From the NCBI GenBank assembly GCA_943704525.1, contig CALSCQ010003243.1, positions 2,501 to 23,238 of the forward strand: 20,738 bases of DNA, written 5' to 3'. The translations under genes and the position numbers were made by a program. This DNA is from Pigoraptor vietnamica. Its lineage: Eukaryota; Opisthokonta; Filasterea. Shown here piece after piece: positions 11,231 to 20,191 of the stretch (positions within the stretch are counted from its first letter, which is position 1; every line of letters starts with the position of its first letter). The notes beneath the pieces were generated by a model. That model was given only the letters and a program-made list of their open reading frames with translations, made no database searches and had not been told where the DNA came from.

Positions 11231-11909
11231 GACATACACGTACACGCACTCGCAGACGTACATACACAAAATGATGCGCACACGCTCAGACACCGTCACG
11301 TGTATAGCACACACACGCATGCACCATACAGAATAATTCGACGATCGAGAAAGCACACATTACGAGGGAGACTCACCGCTCTCTCAGCGTCAGCGAATGG
11401 TCCGGCATCTCCGCGTCGTCCGCCGCGGGCGCTTCAGTGTCCACAGCGTCCCACTCCGGCAGCACGAGCGGGTACGGCGTTTCGTTGCTAAAGACCGTGT
11501 CGGGATCCGCGCGCATCATAACGTTTGCTCCAAAGCCGTGGGATAACAGGCACGAGATGACGCGCGCGCGGCCGTTGGCAGCCGCGACATAGAGCGCCTC
11601 ACCCGTCGCCGCCCACTGCGCAACAGCGTCACTCTCGCTGGAACGAAGCACATTCTCCACGCGACGGACTGATCCCGAGTAACACGCGGCAAGCAAAGCA
11701 TTGGTAGCACGGTCCGTCTTCCCCTCGTGCCCTTCGTGGTCGCCATCGCTCGCGGCATCACTGGCGTCGTCGGATTCCGTTCCGCAATCGCTCTCGTTGT
11801 CCTCATCCCCCTCTTCCGCCGGCTCCTCCATTTCGTCGCCGCTTGCAGTGTCACCCTCGTCCTCCCACGCGTCGTTTTCATCCTCGCTGCCGTCGTCGCG
11901 TGTCGACAT
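7977..11909 (-). CDS. Large ankyrin-repeat protein with acidic N-terminus
   Basis: Two exons on the minus strand, 11909-11377 and 10932-7977 (TGA), give 1162 residues. The intron is 444 bp, phase 2, with donor GTGAGT and acceptor CCCGCAG after a pyrimidine-rich stretch. It contains a (CA)n tract. The split codon restores an Arg and keeps one frame, which supports the join. Residues about 1-65 are extremely Asp/Glu/Ser-rich and probably disordered. From about residue 70 to near the end there are roughly 18-20 ankyrin repeats of consensus TPLH-AA---LL-AGAD. A linker at about 612-632 carries a seven-residue tandem repeat with GLFG. Ankyrin arrays bind proteins; no enzymatic domain is visible, so the role is unknown. 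The ATG at 11909 is the first ATG of the acidic exon. A further upstream exon at 12089-12251 could add a membrane anchor. Its neighbours on both sides are co-oriented but widely spaced. Confidence 0.85.
9571..9633. repeat. 21-bp tandem repeat, three units, inside the ankyrin gene
   Basis: Three consecutive 21-bp units at 9571-9591, 9592-9612 and 9613-9633 share the core CCGAAC(A/G)GTCCC. The first two units are nearly identical and the third has diverged. On the coding (minus) strand each unit encodes seven residues, two of the form GLFG-x-S and one GPFG. Confidence 0.9.
11148..11226. repeat. (CA)n microsatellite in the ankyrin gene intron
   Basis: A 79-bp pure AC run, flanked by impure AC-rich DNA from about 11070 to 11330. 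It lies wholly within the intron 10933-11376, and reads as GT repeats in the sense direction of the transcript. Confidence 0.97.
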
Positions 11910-12088
11910 TGTGTGCAATCGAGCCTCGCCCTTCGCGGCGTTGGAATGTTTGTCACCGTCACCTTGTTGCGTTGGGCAATTGACATTGCGTGAAAACCGA
12001 AAAAAAAAGAAAGGCCCAACTTACCAACAACGGCGTCGACACACACCGAGATGGAACGCCTAATGTATGCTTGCGCAGACACACACAC

Positions 12089-12251
12089 TGCGAAAAGCGC
12101 GGTTGATCCCTCCCACTACAGGGATGCCGTAAACAACAATTGGGGGGGCAGGGGTGGCTTTTCCGATGCGTCGGAAAATCGCACGGCCTGTAACCAGTAT
12201 GATTATTGCCCCAGCTGCGGATGCAGCGGCCATCTCGGCAGGGCCTCCCAT
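12089..12251 (-). other. Possible orphan first exon: P450-like N-terminal membrane anchor
   Basis: A minus-strand open frame from the ATG at 12251 encodes about 54 residues. It has a hydrophobic Ala/Ile/Leu segment, then the basic stretch FRRIGK, then PAPPIVVYGIPVVGGINRAF. This order of anchor, basic patch and proline hinge, with PP-V---P-(I/V)GG--R, resembles the N-terminus of microsomal cytochromes P450, notably CYP51. The frame ends at a GTGTGT donor-like site at 12088, and a stop follows about five codons further on. No P450 core or haem-binding FxxGxRxCxG motif was found on this strand in the window. It may be an isolated gene fragment. Alternatively it may splice across 126 bp (12088-11963) in phase 1 into the ankyrin gene frame. 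A chance open frame is also possible. This exon occupies most of the gap 11910-12586; the remainder (12252-12586) shows nothing clear beyond a TATA-like AT-rich patch near 12495. Confidence 0.35.
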
Positions 12252-12586
12252 AACCCAGAGTGCACTGTGAGTCAGTGAGCACGGCGTCTCTCAAGCTACG
12301 ACCCATTTCGATAGCGAATACGCCGAATTTCGAGGGTCGCGGGCCTCCGTTCAAGCTGAGCTGAGGACATCCGAGCCGGGTGTTGAGCACTCCAGGTGGA
12401 TGGGCCGTGCTTCAACGGCTTCGCTTGTCTCTGTTCGCAAGCCGTAACAGCGCACACATTTGCGCTACAGTGAACGGCCACACTAAACGGTGCACTTTAC
12501 TATAAGATATAAGTTAACGCCGCCGCTACATCGATCACACGCATGCACACCGACGGCCAACGGCACTGGCATACGGTGTTGGGGAG

Positions 12587-15500
12587 CTAAATAGCGTTGC
12601 GCATGCCGTCGGCGACAGCGCCCAGCGACGTGCTGAAAACGGCGGTGGCGTGCATCCGCTCAAAGATCGCACCCACGGCCGCGATCAACCCCGCGCCCGC
12701 GTCGTCCACCACTGCGCCGTCCGCCCTGTCCGCAAGCGTGCCTTTGAAATAGTGGATGCCGGCTTGCGGCGCCGTCAGCAAAACCGTGCGGCGATCGTCG
12801 GATGGCAGCGCGCACAGGGCGTGAAAAGTGACGGCACACTGTTGAAGGGACGGAGATATGCCGGTGTTGATGAAGCCGCCCCGTGCAACGGCAAGAAGCA
12901 GCGAACGGCCCACGGCGTCAGAACCCGTCGCAAGCGCGATGTTCACGGGAAACGGCGGCAACGGGGGGGCAAAGTCTGCCCGCTGCTCCGGCTGGTCCTC
13001 TGCGCCCCACCTCACCGCACACGCGAGGAACCGACAGGCCACAATCAGCTCCCTCGGCACACCGCCCCACCCGATCACGTGATTCGCGGTCGAGGCTACC
13101 TTTGCCGCCGCACCCGCCTGCACGTCCGTGATCTCTTCCGACGACCCTGCTCCGAGCGCATCCAGCGCCGCCAGCGCACACATGGCGTCGCGAGAGGGCG
13201 CGACGGCCGGTCCCTCAAAAAGGAACTTCCACCGCAGCAGGGACGCGGCCGCCCGCGCAACGACCATGCGAGTGCTCGTGAACTCCCAAAGGCGCTCCCA
13301 CTCGAGGGCCTTCGTGCAGTCGTGCAGCGCCGCAGAGACGTCCTCTGCAGTGCCGACGTCAGCGGCTGCCGCGGTCAGCGTGACAAGCGCATCGACGACC
13401 TTCATGGCGAACGAGCAGGGTGGGCTGCCCGGCTGCAAAATTTTGCGGAGGTAGGTCGACGCAAAACGCGCGAGACCGCCCATGGCACGTCCGACGGCGT
13501 AGAGGCAGTCAGGCGACGCAGGGATGGCGGGATTGAGGGGTATCGACACGGGCCGCGATGCGTGCATGAGGTGCTCGGCAACAATCTCGAGGACGACCGC
13601 GTCGTTCGCAAGGCCGTGGCCCAGCACCGACTCGTGCGTGTCGAACAGCACCGCGGCGACCAATTCCGAATCCGCGCGGTGTCGTTCCAGCGCGAGCCGG
13701 AGGTCGCGCACGTTGGAGTCCACATCGTCGTGCGCGTTCTCCGGACCCTCCGAACCAGCGTAGAGGAGTGGGCGAAGACGACCGTCCGCCGTGCCAGCCG
13801 TCGCCCACCGCACGAAGCGCCGCGCCACGTCCAACAGCACGTCCGGAGCCACCAGCGCCGGTTCGGTATCGCTGCGAGCGCTGGCGTACGGAACGAGCCT
13901 CGATAGCGCCTGCAGCCAGTGCTGCCTATCGTAGGCGTTGAAGGACCTCGCCATCGCAGCGTTCGCGCGCGCGAACAGGGCATCGAGTCCGCCCGCGCGC
14001 ACAAACACTCCGACGGTCTCCCAATCGAACGCGTGGCGACTAAGGAACTCCATCGGCACCTCGAGGGCGTCGCCCGTTGCGCTGAGGGGGATGTGGCGAA
14101 GGCACGCGAGGCAGGCGTGAATGGCCGGCCGAACCCAGGAGAGATCGGCCGACGGAATGCGGTGGCCATCCAGAACGGTGAGTCCCGCACCAATCGCGGC
14201 CATGCTTTCATACTCGGTCCGCATGGTAAACAGCTTGACGATCGTCGGCAGAACGACGCCGTTCTCAGAGTATGAGCCGAGGATCCGCACGCAGGTGCTC
14301 GTCGCGTCATCGATCACCTTCGCAAGCGCGACGCGTACCGTCGGATCGGTCGCGTGCTTGAGGTCGCCTTCGTATATCTCGCGGTTCATGAGGTCCAGCC
14401 ACTCGACGCTCCTGGCGGGCCCCGAGTGTAGCGTCATTGGCGTCATCGCAACCACGGCCTTGCGAAGCACGCACAGGGCTGCCGCGACGCCGGCAGACGG
14501 CAGGTCCTTCCTCGCAAGGAACGACTGCGAAACCTCGACGTAGCGGGCGAACGCCGGGTTGAGCCTCTGCTGCGGCAAGAAGACTCTCGGCATGCCGCGC
14601 ACGAGTGACTGCAACCCGTTCACCACGACGGCGGGGTCGGAGGGGAACGCGGCCAGCGTACAAAAGACGGCGTCGACGTACTCGTCCGCATCGTACAAGT
14701 CGGTCTGGGTCTCCCCGATCGACCAACGGCCGCCAAGAACGAGTGCGCCGCACCCATGCCGCTGCACGCTCACGTCGTCGGGGGCGCTGCGCATGAGCCG
14801 CGCGAGCGCAGGTAGGAGGCCGTGCGTCTTCGTGCCGCACTGAGCGACGTGCAGACGGGGTACGCGGACGAGCGGCGAGAGGTCCCCTTCGCGTGAGAGG
14901 TTCCCACCGACCACGACTGTCACGGACTGCAGGTGGGCCATCGACGCGAAACCGGCGAGGTGCCTGTCTGCAGCGACGATCGCCTTGAGACGGGGGATGA
15001 GGGCGTCCAGGCCGCGCACCTGCCAAGTGTGGTCCCCAACCAGCACGTGATACGTGTGGTCACCCACGTGCACGCCCGATAGAATGTCCCCTCCCCGCAT
15101 ACGCTCGATCCGGCACAGCGAGAGCGAGTGGACCGCGAGCGAGGAGAGGTCCACGCCCGCATTCGATCCGGTCAGCTGCAGGTTCTTGCGAAGGGCGCCG
15201 GACAGCAGGCCGGGGCGCGGCTTAGCGTACCGCGCCGAGTCCTCATGCGAGAAGCGCGGGGGTGTGTCGGACACCATGACGGCAAAAAGGGAGAGCGAGT
15301 GCACGCTGCCACCGCGCGGGAGCGGGCAAATGGCGACGGTGTCGAGCACGAGCGAGTGAACGCCCCCGCGCAACAGTGCCGAGACGTCCGTCAGAACAGT
15401 GCGCCGCTCGATGGTGACAGAGTGCACCTTTTCCAGGGGGCTCAAATCGTCCACTCCTTCGCACCCTTCCACGATGACCGACCGCAGGTGGGCGAGGGCG

Positions 15501-16240
15501 TCCACAGACTTCAGCTTGGGACAGCAGCGGACCTCGACGCGGCGAAGGGACGGCACACACGGGAGGGTCTCCAGTTCGTTGCACGCCGACACCGCGAGCG
15601 CATGCAGCGTCTTGCACTGGGACAGACTCGAGAGGTCGACAACGGCGCAGTCGAGCAGCACGAGTGTGGAAACGGTGCGAAGCGGAGACACGTCGCGCAC
15701 GAGATCCTTGCACCCCATGAGATCGACGCGCGAGAAACCGTCGGCAAACGACAGATCACTTAGGCCGGAGGGCAGCGGCGCGGACGGCCTGCGCGACCCA
15801 CAGCGACTGCAGAAGGTGACCTCCGGGAAGACGTCCGCGGCAGCGCCTGTCGCAAACGTGGCCGGGTGCAGCCCACAGCAGTCCTTGACGACGAGGTCGA
15901 TGGGAAGGCGGGGAAGAGGGCCGTTGATGAGTGTCTTGCGCACCTGCGCACAGAAGGCGGGGTCCGCCATCATGGAGAGCGCGACGTGGCGCTTGAGACA
16001 GAGGCCCTCGACTTCATCGTCCTTCCACAGCGAGAGAGCGGCGTGGCGCATCCCCCGTGCGGTGCTGGCGAGCGAACGGCGGTCGGTGGGGCACAAGTAC
16101 GCGCCAATGTCACCGAGAACGTCAACGGGCAGACGCTTGAAGAAGGACACGGCCTCGCTTTCGGCAGGTTCCGGGTTCGAATGCGCGGGGGACTCGGAGG
16201 GCGACGATGGCTCCCGCGAGCCCTCGGCGGTTGTCGCCAT
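12587..16240 (-). CDS. F-box and leucine-rich-repeat protein, 1217 residues
   Basis: A single uninterrupted exon on the minus strand from the ATG at 16240 to the TAG at 12587-12589. After a Ser/Pro/Glu-rich start, residues about 33-72 form an F-box-like motif (FFKRLPVDVLGDIGAYL, then RRSLASTARGMRHA). F-boxes bind SKP1 and recruit substrates to SCF ubiquitin ligases. A CSRC pair lies at about 144-147. Residues about 158-320 are irregular leucine-rich repeats of the type C-L--DVSPL---L--L, with weaker repeats to about 450. The remaining ~750 residues are Ala/Leu-rich and look helical, possibly ARM/HEAT-like, but no family was recognised. A ubiquitin-ligase adaptor is inferred from the F-box only. 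The lack of introns over 3.65 kb is unusual beside the intron-rich conserved genes. It is divergently arranged with syntenin. Confidence 0.75.
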   Translation of the reverse strand: MATTAEGSREPSSPSESPAHSNPEPAESEAVSFFKRLPVDVLGDIGAYLCPTDRRSLASTARGMRHAALSLWKDDEVEGLCLKRHVALSMMADPAFCAQVRKTLINGPLPRLPIDLVVKDCCGLHPATFATGAAADVFPEVTFCSRCGSRRPSAPLPSGLSDLSFADGFSRVDLMGCKDLVRDVSPLRTVSTLVLLDCAVVDLSSLSQCKTLHALAVSACNELETLPCVPSLRRVEVRCCPKLKSVDALAHLRSVIVEGCEGVDDLSPLEKVHSVTIERRTVLTDVSALLRGGVHSLVLDTVAICPLPRGGSVHSLSLFAVMVSDTPPRFSHEDSARYAKPRPGLLSGALRKNLQLTGSNAGVDLSSLAVHSLSLCRIERMRGGDILSGVHVGDHTYHVLVGDHTWQVRGLDALIPRLKAIVAADRHLAGFASMAHLQSVTVVVGGNLSREGDLSPLVRVPRLHVAQCGTKTHGLLPALARLMRSAPDDVSVQRHGCGALVLGGRWSIGETQTDLYDADEYVDAVFCTLAAFPSDPAVVVNGLQSLVRGMPRVFLPQQRLNPAFARYVEVSQSFLARKDLPSAGVAAALCVLRKAVVAMTPMTLHSGPARSVEWLDLMNREIYEGDLKHATDPTVRVALAKVIDDATSTCVRILGSYSENGVVLPTIVKLFTMRTEYESMAAIGAGLTVLDGHRIPSADLSWVRPAIHACLACLRHIPLSATGDALEVPMEFLSRHAFDWETVGVFVRAGGLDALFARANAAMARSFNAYDRQHWLQALSRLVPYASARSDTEPALVAPDVLLDVARRFVRWATAGTADGRLRPLLYAGSEGPENAHDDVDSNVRDLRLALERHRADSELVAAVLFDTHESVLGHGLANDAVVLEIVAEHLMHASRPVSIPLNPAIPASPDCLYAVGRAMGGLARFASTYLRKILQPGSPPCSFAMKVVDALVTLTAAAADVGTAEDVSAALHDCTKALEWERLWEFTSTRMVVARAAASLLRWKFLFEGPAVAPSRDAMCALAALDALGAGSSEEITDVQAGAAAKVASTANHVIGWGGVPRELIVACRFLACAVRWGAEDQPEQRADFAPPLPPFPVNIALATGSDAVGRSLLLAVARGGFINTGISPSLQQCAVTFHALCALPSDDRRTVLLTAPQAGIHYFKGTLADRADGAVVDDAGAGLIAAVGAIFERMHATAVFSTSLGAVADGMRNAI
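15020..15073. repeat. 27-bp tandem duplication within the F-box/LRR gene
   Basis: Two adjacent 27-bp units, 15020-15046 and 15047-15073, match at about 20 of 27 positions. On the coding strand they give two nine-residue copies around the shared word VGDHT. The duplication is in frame, so it lengthens the protein without breaking it. Confidence 0.75.
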
Positions 16241-16655
16241 CGTGTTCGCCCAGCGCGCCCTCTTCTCTTGTCGCGCGGGACGAAAAATACTCCCTGTGGG
16301 CAGCGAAAGTAAGAGAGGAGTCGGTCAATGCAAAAAGGGCAGTGTGGGCGGCACACACGTGCTGGCACGGGGGACACACCCGTAAGACGGGGGAGGGTAA
16401 CACTGCGTAACAGCCGAAAGTTAACCCTCACGTGACGTGCGCAATTATGCATCCGGGGTGCTCATTTTTTGCTGATTTCAATAGCCACACAGAGCACACA
16501 CAGAGGCACACCCCACCCCCTTCTTTGCCCTTCTCCGAATCTCTACTCAGATTGACACCGAGTGCTTCGTAAGATTTATTTCTTGGTGTGTGGCTCCTTC
16601 CCGCTTGTTTGGACTTGAGGTTCGTGCGCTTGTGCTGCACTTTGCATCCGCAAAC
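16241..16655. promoter_or_regulatory. Divergent promoter region between F-box/LRR and syntenin genes
   Basis: The 415 bp between two start codons that point away from each other must hold the 5' UTRs and promoters of both genes. An octamer-like ATTATGCAT lies near 16444, and there is a pyrimidine-rich stretch around 16511-16540. No clear TATA box was seen next to either start. The syntenin start is preceded by CAAAC, a favourable A at -3. Confidence 0.6.
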
Positions 16656-17623
16656 ATGTCGCTCTACCCGACGCTCGAGGACCTCACGGTCGACAACATG
16701 GCGAAGGTACGCATTACACTGCTGTGTTCCCGAGTGTTGGTGTCATTATGGTATGAAGTGCATGCGATGCAAGCGAAGACAGTCACTGACATCACGTCGT
16801 GTACTCGCAGGCTCAGATTGCGCACGCCCAGTATGCCCAGCGCACGATCGCCGCGGCACCCGCGGGCACGCCCGTTGCAGTCCCCGCGGTAAGTAGCACT
16901 ATGTTGTGCGTTTGCCTGTGTGCTCACTTTGAGTGTGCTGTGCTTAATATATGTCATGGTGCCAACAGGGGAGCCTCTATGCGTCGCTTTACACGGACGT
17001 CGGCCTCGACGACTACATGGGCGTGTCGCTTGCGCAGTACCAGCAGGTCGCGTCGCAGTATGCGGTGACGCCGTATGCCCCGACGGTAAGCCTGCGAATT
17101 CTGCGCGTGAGGGTTCGAAAACGATCAGTGTTAGTTGGACGTGTCGCTTTAGAGGAATTGAGTCTTACGTGTGTGTGTCGGTTGTGTGCCCAGGGAATGG
17201 CTGTTGCCCCTCCGTCGCAGCCAATGTCTCAGGCGGTGCTCGGCATCAAGCGGGCCGAGATAAAGGACGGCGTGCGCCAGGTCAGTGTTATGTTTGTGTA
17301 GAAGAAGAGGGCGTTGCAGTTGGAAAACAGAGAGGTTCTGTAATGTGCCGTATGGTGCACATACGTGTTGCATGCATGTGTGCATGCTCCACTCTTTCTC
17401 GCACTTCTTTATTGACGTCATATCCCGGCCCTTGTGTAGCTGAGCATCTGCCGCGACGGCAAGGGCAAGATGGGCATTGCTGTCAAGTCGATCAACAAGG
17501 GCGTGTTTGTGTCGGGCGTGTGGAAGGACTCGCCCGCCTCCCTCGCTGGCCTCCGGGTCGGTGACCAGATCCTCCAGGTCGGTGTGCGCGGTTGTCTAGG
17601 GGTGTTGGGTGTGTGCGTATGGG

Positions 17624-17691
<68 letters not shown>

Positions 17692-18261
17692 GTGTGTGTC
17701 TGTGTGTGTGTCGGCATGTGGTCAGTGCATTTCTGGACTACTCGCGGCCTCACAATTCAATATGCGCCCTGTAATATCCTCTGTGGGCATGTAAGCACGC
17801 ACACATGTTCGTGGGCTCACCCTCAATTCCTGTTTGCACTGCAGATCGACGGCGAGAACGTGGCTGGGTACGACTCCAGCAAGGCGCTGAACACGCTGAA
17901 GAAAGCGCCCGGCCCCCAGATTGCGATCACGGTGCGCGACCGCCCATTTGAGCGCATCATCACGATGAAGAAGGACAGCACGGAGCACATGGGCTTTGTC
18001 TTCCACAACGGGAAGATCAACAAGATTGTCAAGGACTCGTCCGCCGCGCGCAACGGCCTCCTCATCGAGCACAACTTTTTGGAGGTCAACGGCATCAACG
18101 TTGTGGGGTTGCCGGACAAGGACGTGCTCGACATTATCGCGCAGAGCGGCGATACGGTCACGCTGACCGTCATGCCCTCGTTCATCTTTGAAACGCTCGT
18201 CAAGAACCTCAGCGACGGCATGCTCCGCAAGCTCATGGACCGCTCCGTCCCCGACATTTAA
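16656..18261 (+). CDS. SDCBP: Syntenin, tandem PDZ scaffold protein
   Basis: Syntenin links syndecans and other receptors to trafficking machinery and, through ALIX, to exosome formation. Six exons: 16656-16706, 16811-16888, 16969-17085, 17194-17280, 17440-17577 and 17845-18261 (TAA). They give 295 residues against 298 in human syntenin-1, and all five introns are phase 0. The start MSLYPTLEDL closely matches the human MSLYPSLEDL. PDZ1 (about 108-187) has carboxylate loop KMGIAV. PDZ2 (about 191-270) has HMGFVF and the run KDSSAARNGLL, which recalls the human protein. The linker RDRPFERIITM and the C-terminal MDRSVPDI also match (human MDHTIPEV). The LYPxL motif at residues 3-7 is kept, while the second region reads LYASLYTDV where human has LYPRLYPEL. 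A long GT microsatellite sits in the last intron. The assignment is very secure. Confidence 0.97.
17627..17711. repeat. (TG)n microsatellite in syntenin last intron
   Basis: About 30 uninterrupted TG units (17627-17686), then an impure tail to about 17711. It lies within the intron 17578-17844, close downstream of the splice donor. Confidence 0.97.
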
Positions 18262-18777
18262 GCCTTTCGTCCTTTCAGTGGCCCTGCGTCCTCTCCTCTT
18301 GTGGGGGTCGTCTGACTTTGCGGTGGACGCGCCCCACTCATTTGCGTCGCTACTCTTCTTCCCCTGGCGTTGTGCGTTGCAGTGCGTGCGTTGTATAAAC
18401 TCGTCTTTTCGCCCAAGTACTGCCGGCATTGCGGCCATACGCGGCGGAGTGTCCCTCACTGACCCTGGTCGCTATTCGCGGGACGTCATCATTACGGCCC
18501 GCAGTGTCTGCCAGACTGCGGCGAACACAGCCCCCGTGTGTGCAGCCGAGTTTGGCTCCTGTCGCACGCACTGTCCATATTCGGAGGCGGTGGTATCCGG
18601 ACATGTTCACCGCCAAAAGAGGCAGTTGGTGACGTTCTATCACGCGCATCACGTGAGGAAGGGACACAACCACACCGCAAGTGGGGGACCCCAGAAGTGG
18701 TTTCTGCGAGGGAGCCCCGAAAATAAGTACCAGAAATATAACTGACACCCCCATTTAGCAATTGTTAGAAAAGCAAA
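18262..18777. other. Syntenin 3' flank
   Basis: A 516-bp region after the syntenin stop, holding its 3' UTR. No canonical AATAAA was seen close to the stop. Open frames on both strands are short and of unknown character, so nothing further is claimed. Confidence 0.5.
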
Positions 18778-19092
18778 TCATTCATTCACGAAATTGAGTA
18801 CTGAACTTAGTATGAGATAAGCAAGGTGACCTGCTGACATTGGTGGCGCGCGTCCACGCCGCCGTTCCCCTCCTCCCCTCCGCGTCCACGTGCCACACAC
18901 ACACGCACACACAGAACATGCAGACGCACGACAAGCAGACGCCGGTTTCTCATCGCGCTTACCTTTAAGAAGCTCACCTAACAACGGGCGTGGCGATACT
19001 TCGTGCGTCATTTTCGGCGCGACGTGGCATCCTCCGTTGCGCCATACCTTCATGTTTCGTTTGAACAGTCGCGACATCTGAGGCAGTGCCAT
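18778..19092 (-). CDS. Possible small two-exon gene, 60 residues, unknown
   Basis: On the minus strand the ATG at 19092 opens a frame. It could splice from 18963 (donor AAAG/GTAAGC) to 18830 (acceptor GTCAGCAG), phase 1, across a 132-bp intron. It then ends with TGA at 18778 to give 60 residues. The product would be basic in its first half (SRLFKRNMK) and end in a hydrophobic helix (LAYLILSSVL). That is reminiscent in shape only of small mitochondrial membrane subunits. The intron is TG-rich and contains no stop in the same frame, so an unspliced 104-residue reading is also open. I recognise no family. The evidence is two good splice sites, an intron length like others in the window and frame continuity. 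Confidence 0.3.
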   Translation of the reverse strand: MALPQMSRLFKRNMKVWRNGGCHVAPKMTHEVSPRPLLGELLKGKRDEKPASACRASACSVCACVCGTWTRRGGGERRRGRAPPMSAGHLAYLILSSVLNFVNE

Positions 19093-19553
19093 TCGAGTTC
19101 GGTTGTCGTCCGTCGGAATGCGCTGCTGAGCGCAGCGGCTCCCATTCTGCCGCAGAATAGCCTAGTGTCACTTTGGGTGGGACATTGGCGCGTGTGTTGT
19201 AAGGTCTTGTGCTTAGTGTGTCATCCTTTCGGTGTGCGACAGTCGAGGTGCTGGTTAAGGTTATCGCACACGCAACCTCACAATTATCGCAACTCGGACA
19301 TGCACTGCTTGCGAAGAAACGCACGCGCATACACTCGCGTGTGCGCATATACTCGTGCACACGCGCCGCAACTTGTGTCTCAGCACGCACATCCCACAAC
19401 ACGTGCACAAATACACGTACACGCGCGCGTTTACACACGCACACAAACACGCACGCACACATACACACGCGCAGTGACACACACATTCACTCACACATAC
19501 TCATGCGTCTCTTATCCCGCTATCACTCCTGCGCAGTCTGGCCAATAGCAAAA
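19093..19553 (+). promoter_or_regulatory. TLE upstream region with possible 5' UTR intron end
   Basis: 461 bp upstream of the TLE start codon. The part at about 19310-19500 is impure AC-rich DNA like the introns of this gene. A pyrimidine-rich run ending CTGCGCAG at 19536 looks like a splice acceptor just before the leader, so part of this stretch may be a 5' UTR intron. CCAAT is present at about 19542, 12 bp before the ATG, too close to act as a normal CCAAT box. If the small minus-strand gene is real, this is also its promoter. Confidence 0.4.
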
Positions 19554-20054
19554 ATGTACGGACACAAGCCGCCGTTTCAGCCCCACGCGCACGCCATGTC
19601 GGCGGCATCCGCACCGGCGCCGATGGTTGGATACAAGGTGGGTTGACACGCCGGCAGATGCACACACAGTCACTGCAAAACATATGCGCATACACACACG
19701 TTCATGCACGAACACACACGCACACACACACTGACACACTCACACTCACACACACACACACACACACCACGCACATACAGAATAGTGGATAGTCAAACGT
19801 GCACGTGATATGACTTGTTTTTCCCTCGCGCGCAGCCGCAAGCGCCGTTTTCGGTGGCGGACGCGTGCGATCACATCAAGAGCGAGTACAAATTTCTCGA
19901 GACGCAGTGCCAACAGATGAAGCAGGAGATGGAGAGCAACGCGCAAGAGATGAACGAACTGCACAGGCGGTGCGCGAAGGTGAGGCCCGGGCGTTGTCCA
20001 TCGACATGACGGAAGCACGCACGTGCACACACCCGCCCCACCCACACGCACACG

Positions 20055-20106
<52 letters not shown>

Positions 20107-20160
20107 CACACACACGCACGCCGACGCACGCACACGCACGCCGACGCACGCGCACGCACG

Positions 20161-20191
<31 letters not shown>

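Noticed and set aside
12051-12278. Plus-strand frame with a zinc-knuckle-like CPSCGCSGHLGRAS
   Set aside because: The expected last cysteine of C-x2-C-x4-H-x4-C is a serine, there is no second motif or longer protein, and the stretch is antisense to the better P450-like anchor frame.
12650-13906. Long plus-strand open frame (418 residues) opposite the F-box/LRR gene
   Set aside because: Arg/His-rich composition typical of the complement of a GC-rich coding strand; no domain and no start context. The minus-strand gene explains it. The same holds for the frames opposite the NXPE-like and ankyrin genes.
16160-16185. tRNA-like T-arm word GGTTCGAAT
   Set aside because: It lies inside the F-box/LRR coding sequence, with no matching acceptor stem, D-arm or anticodon arm around it. 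No other tRNA candidate was seen.
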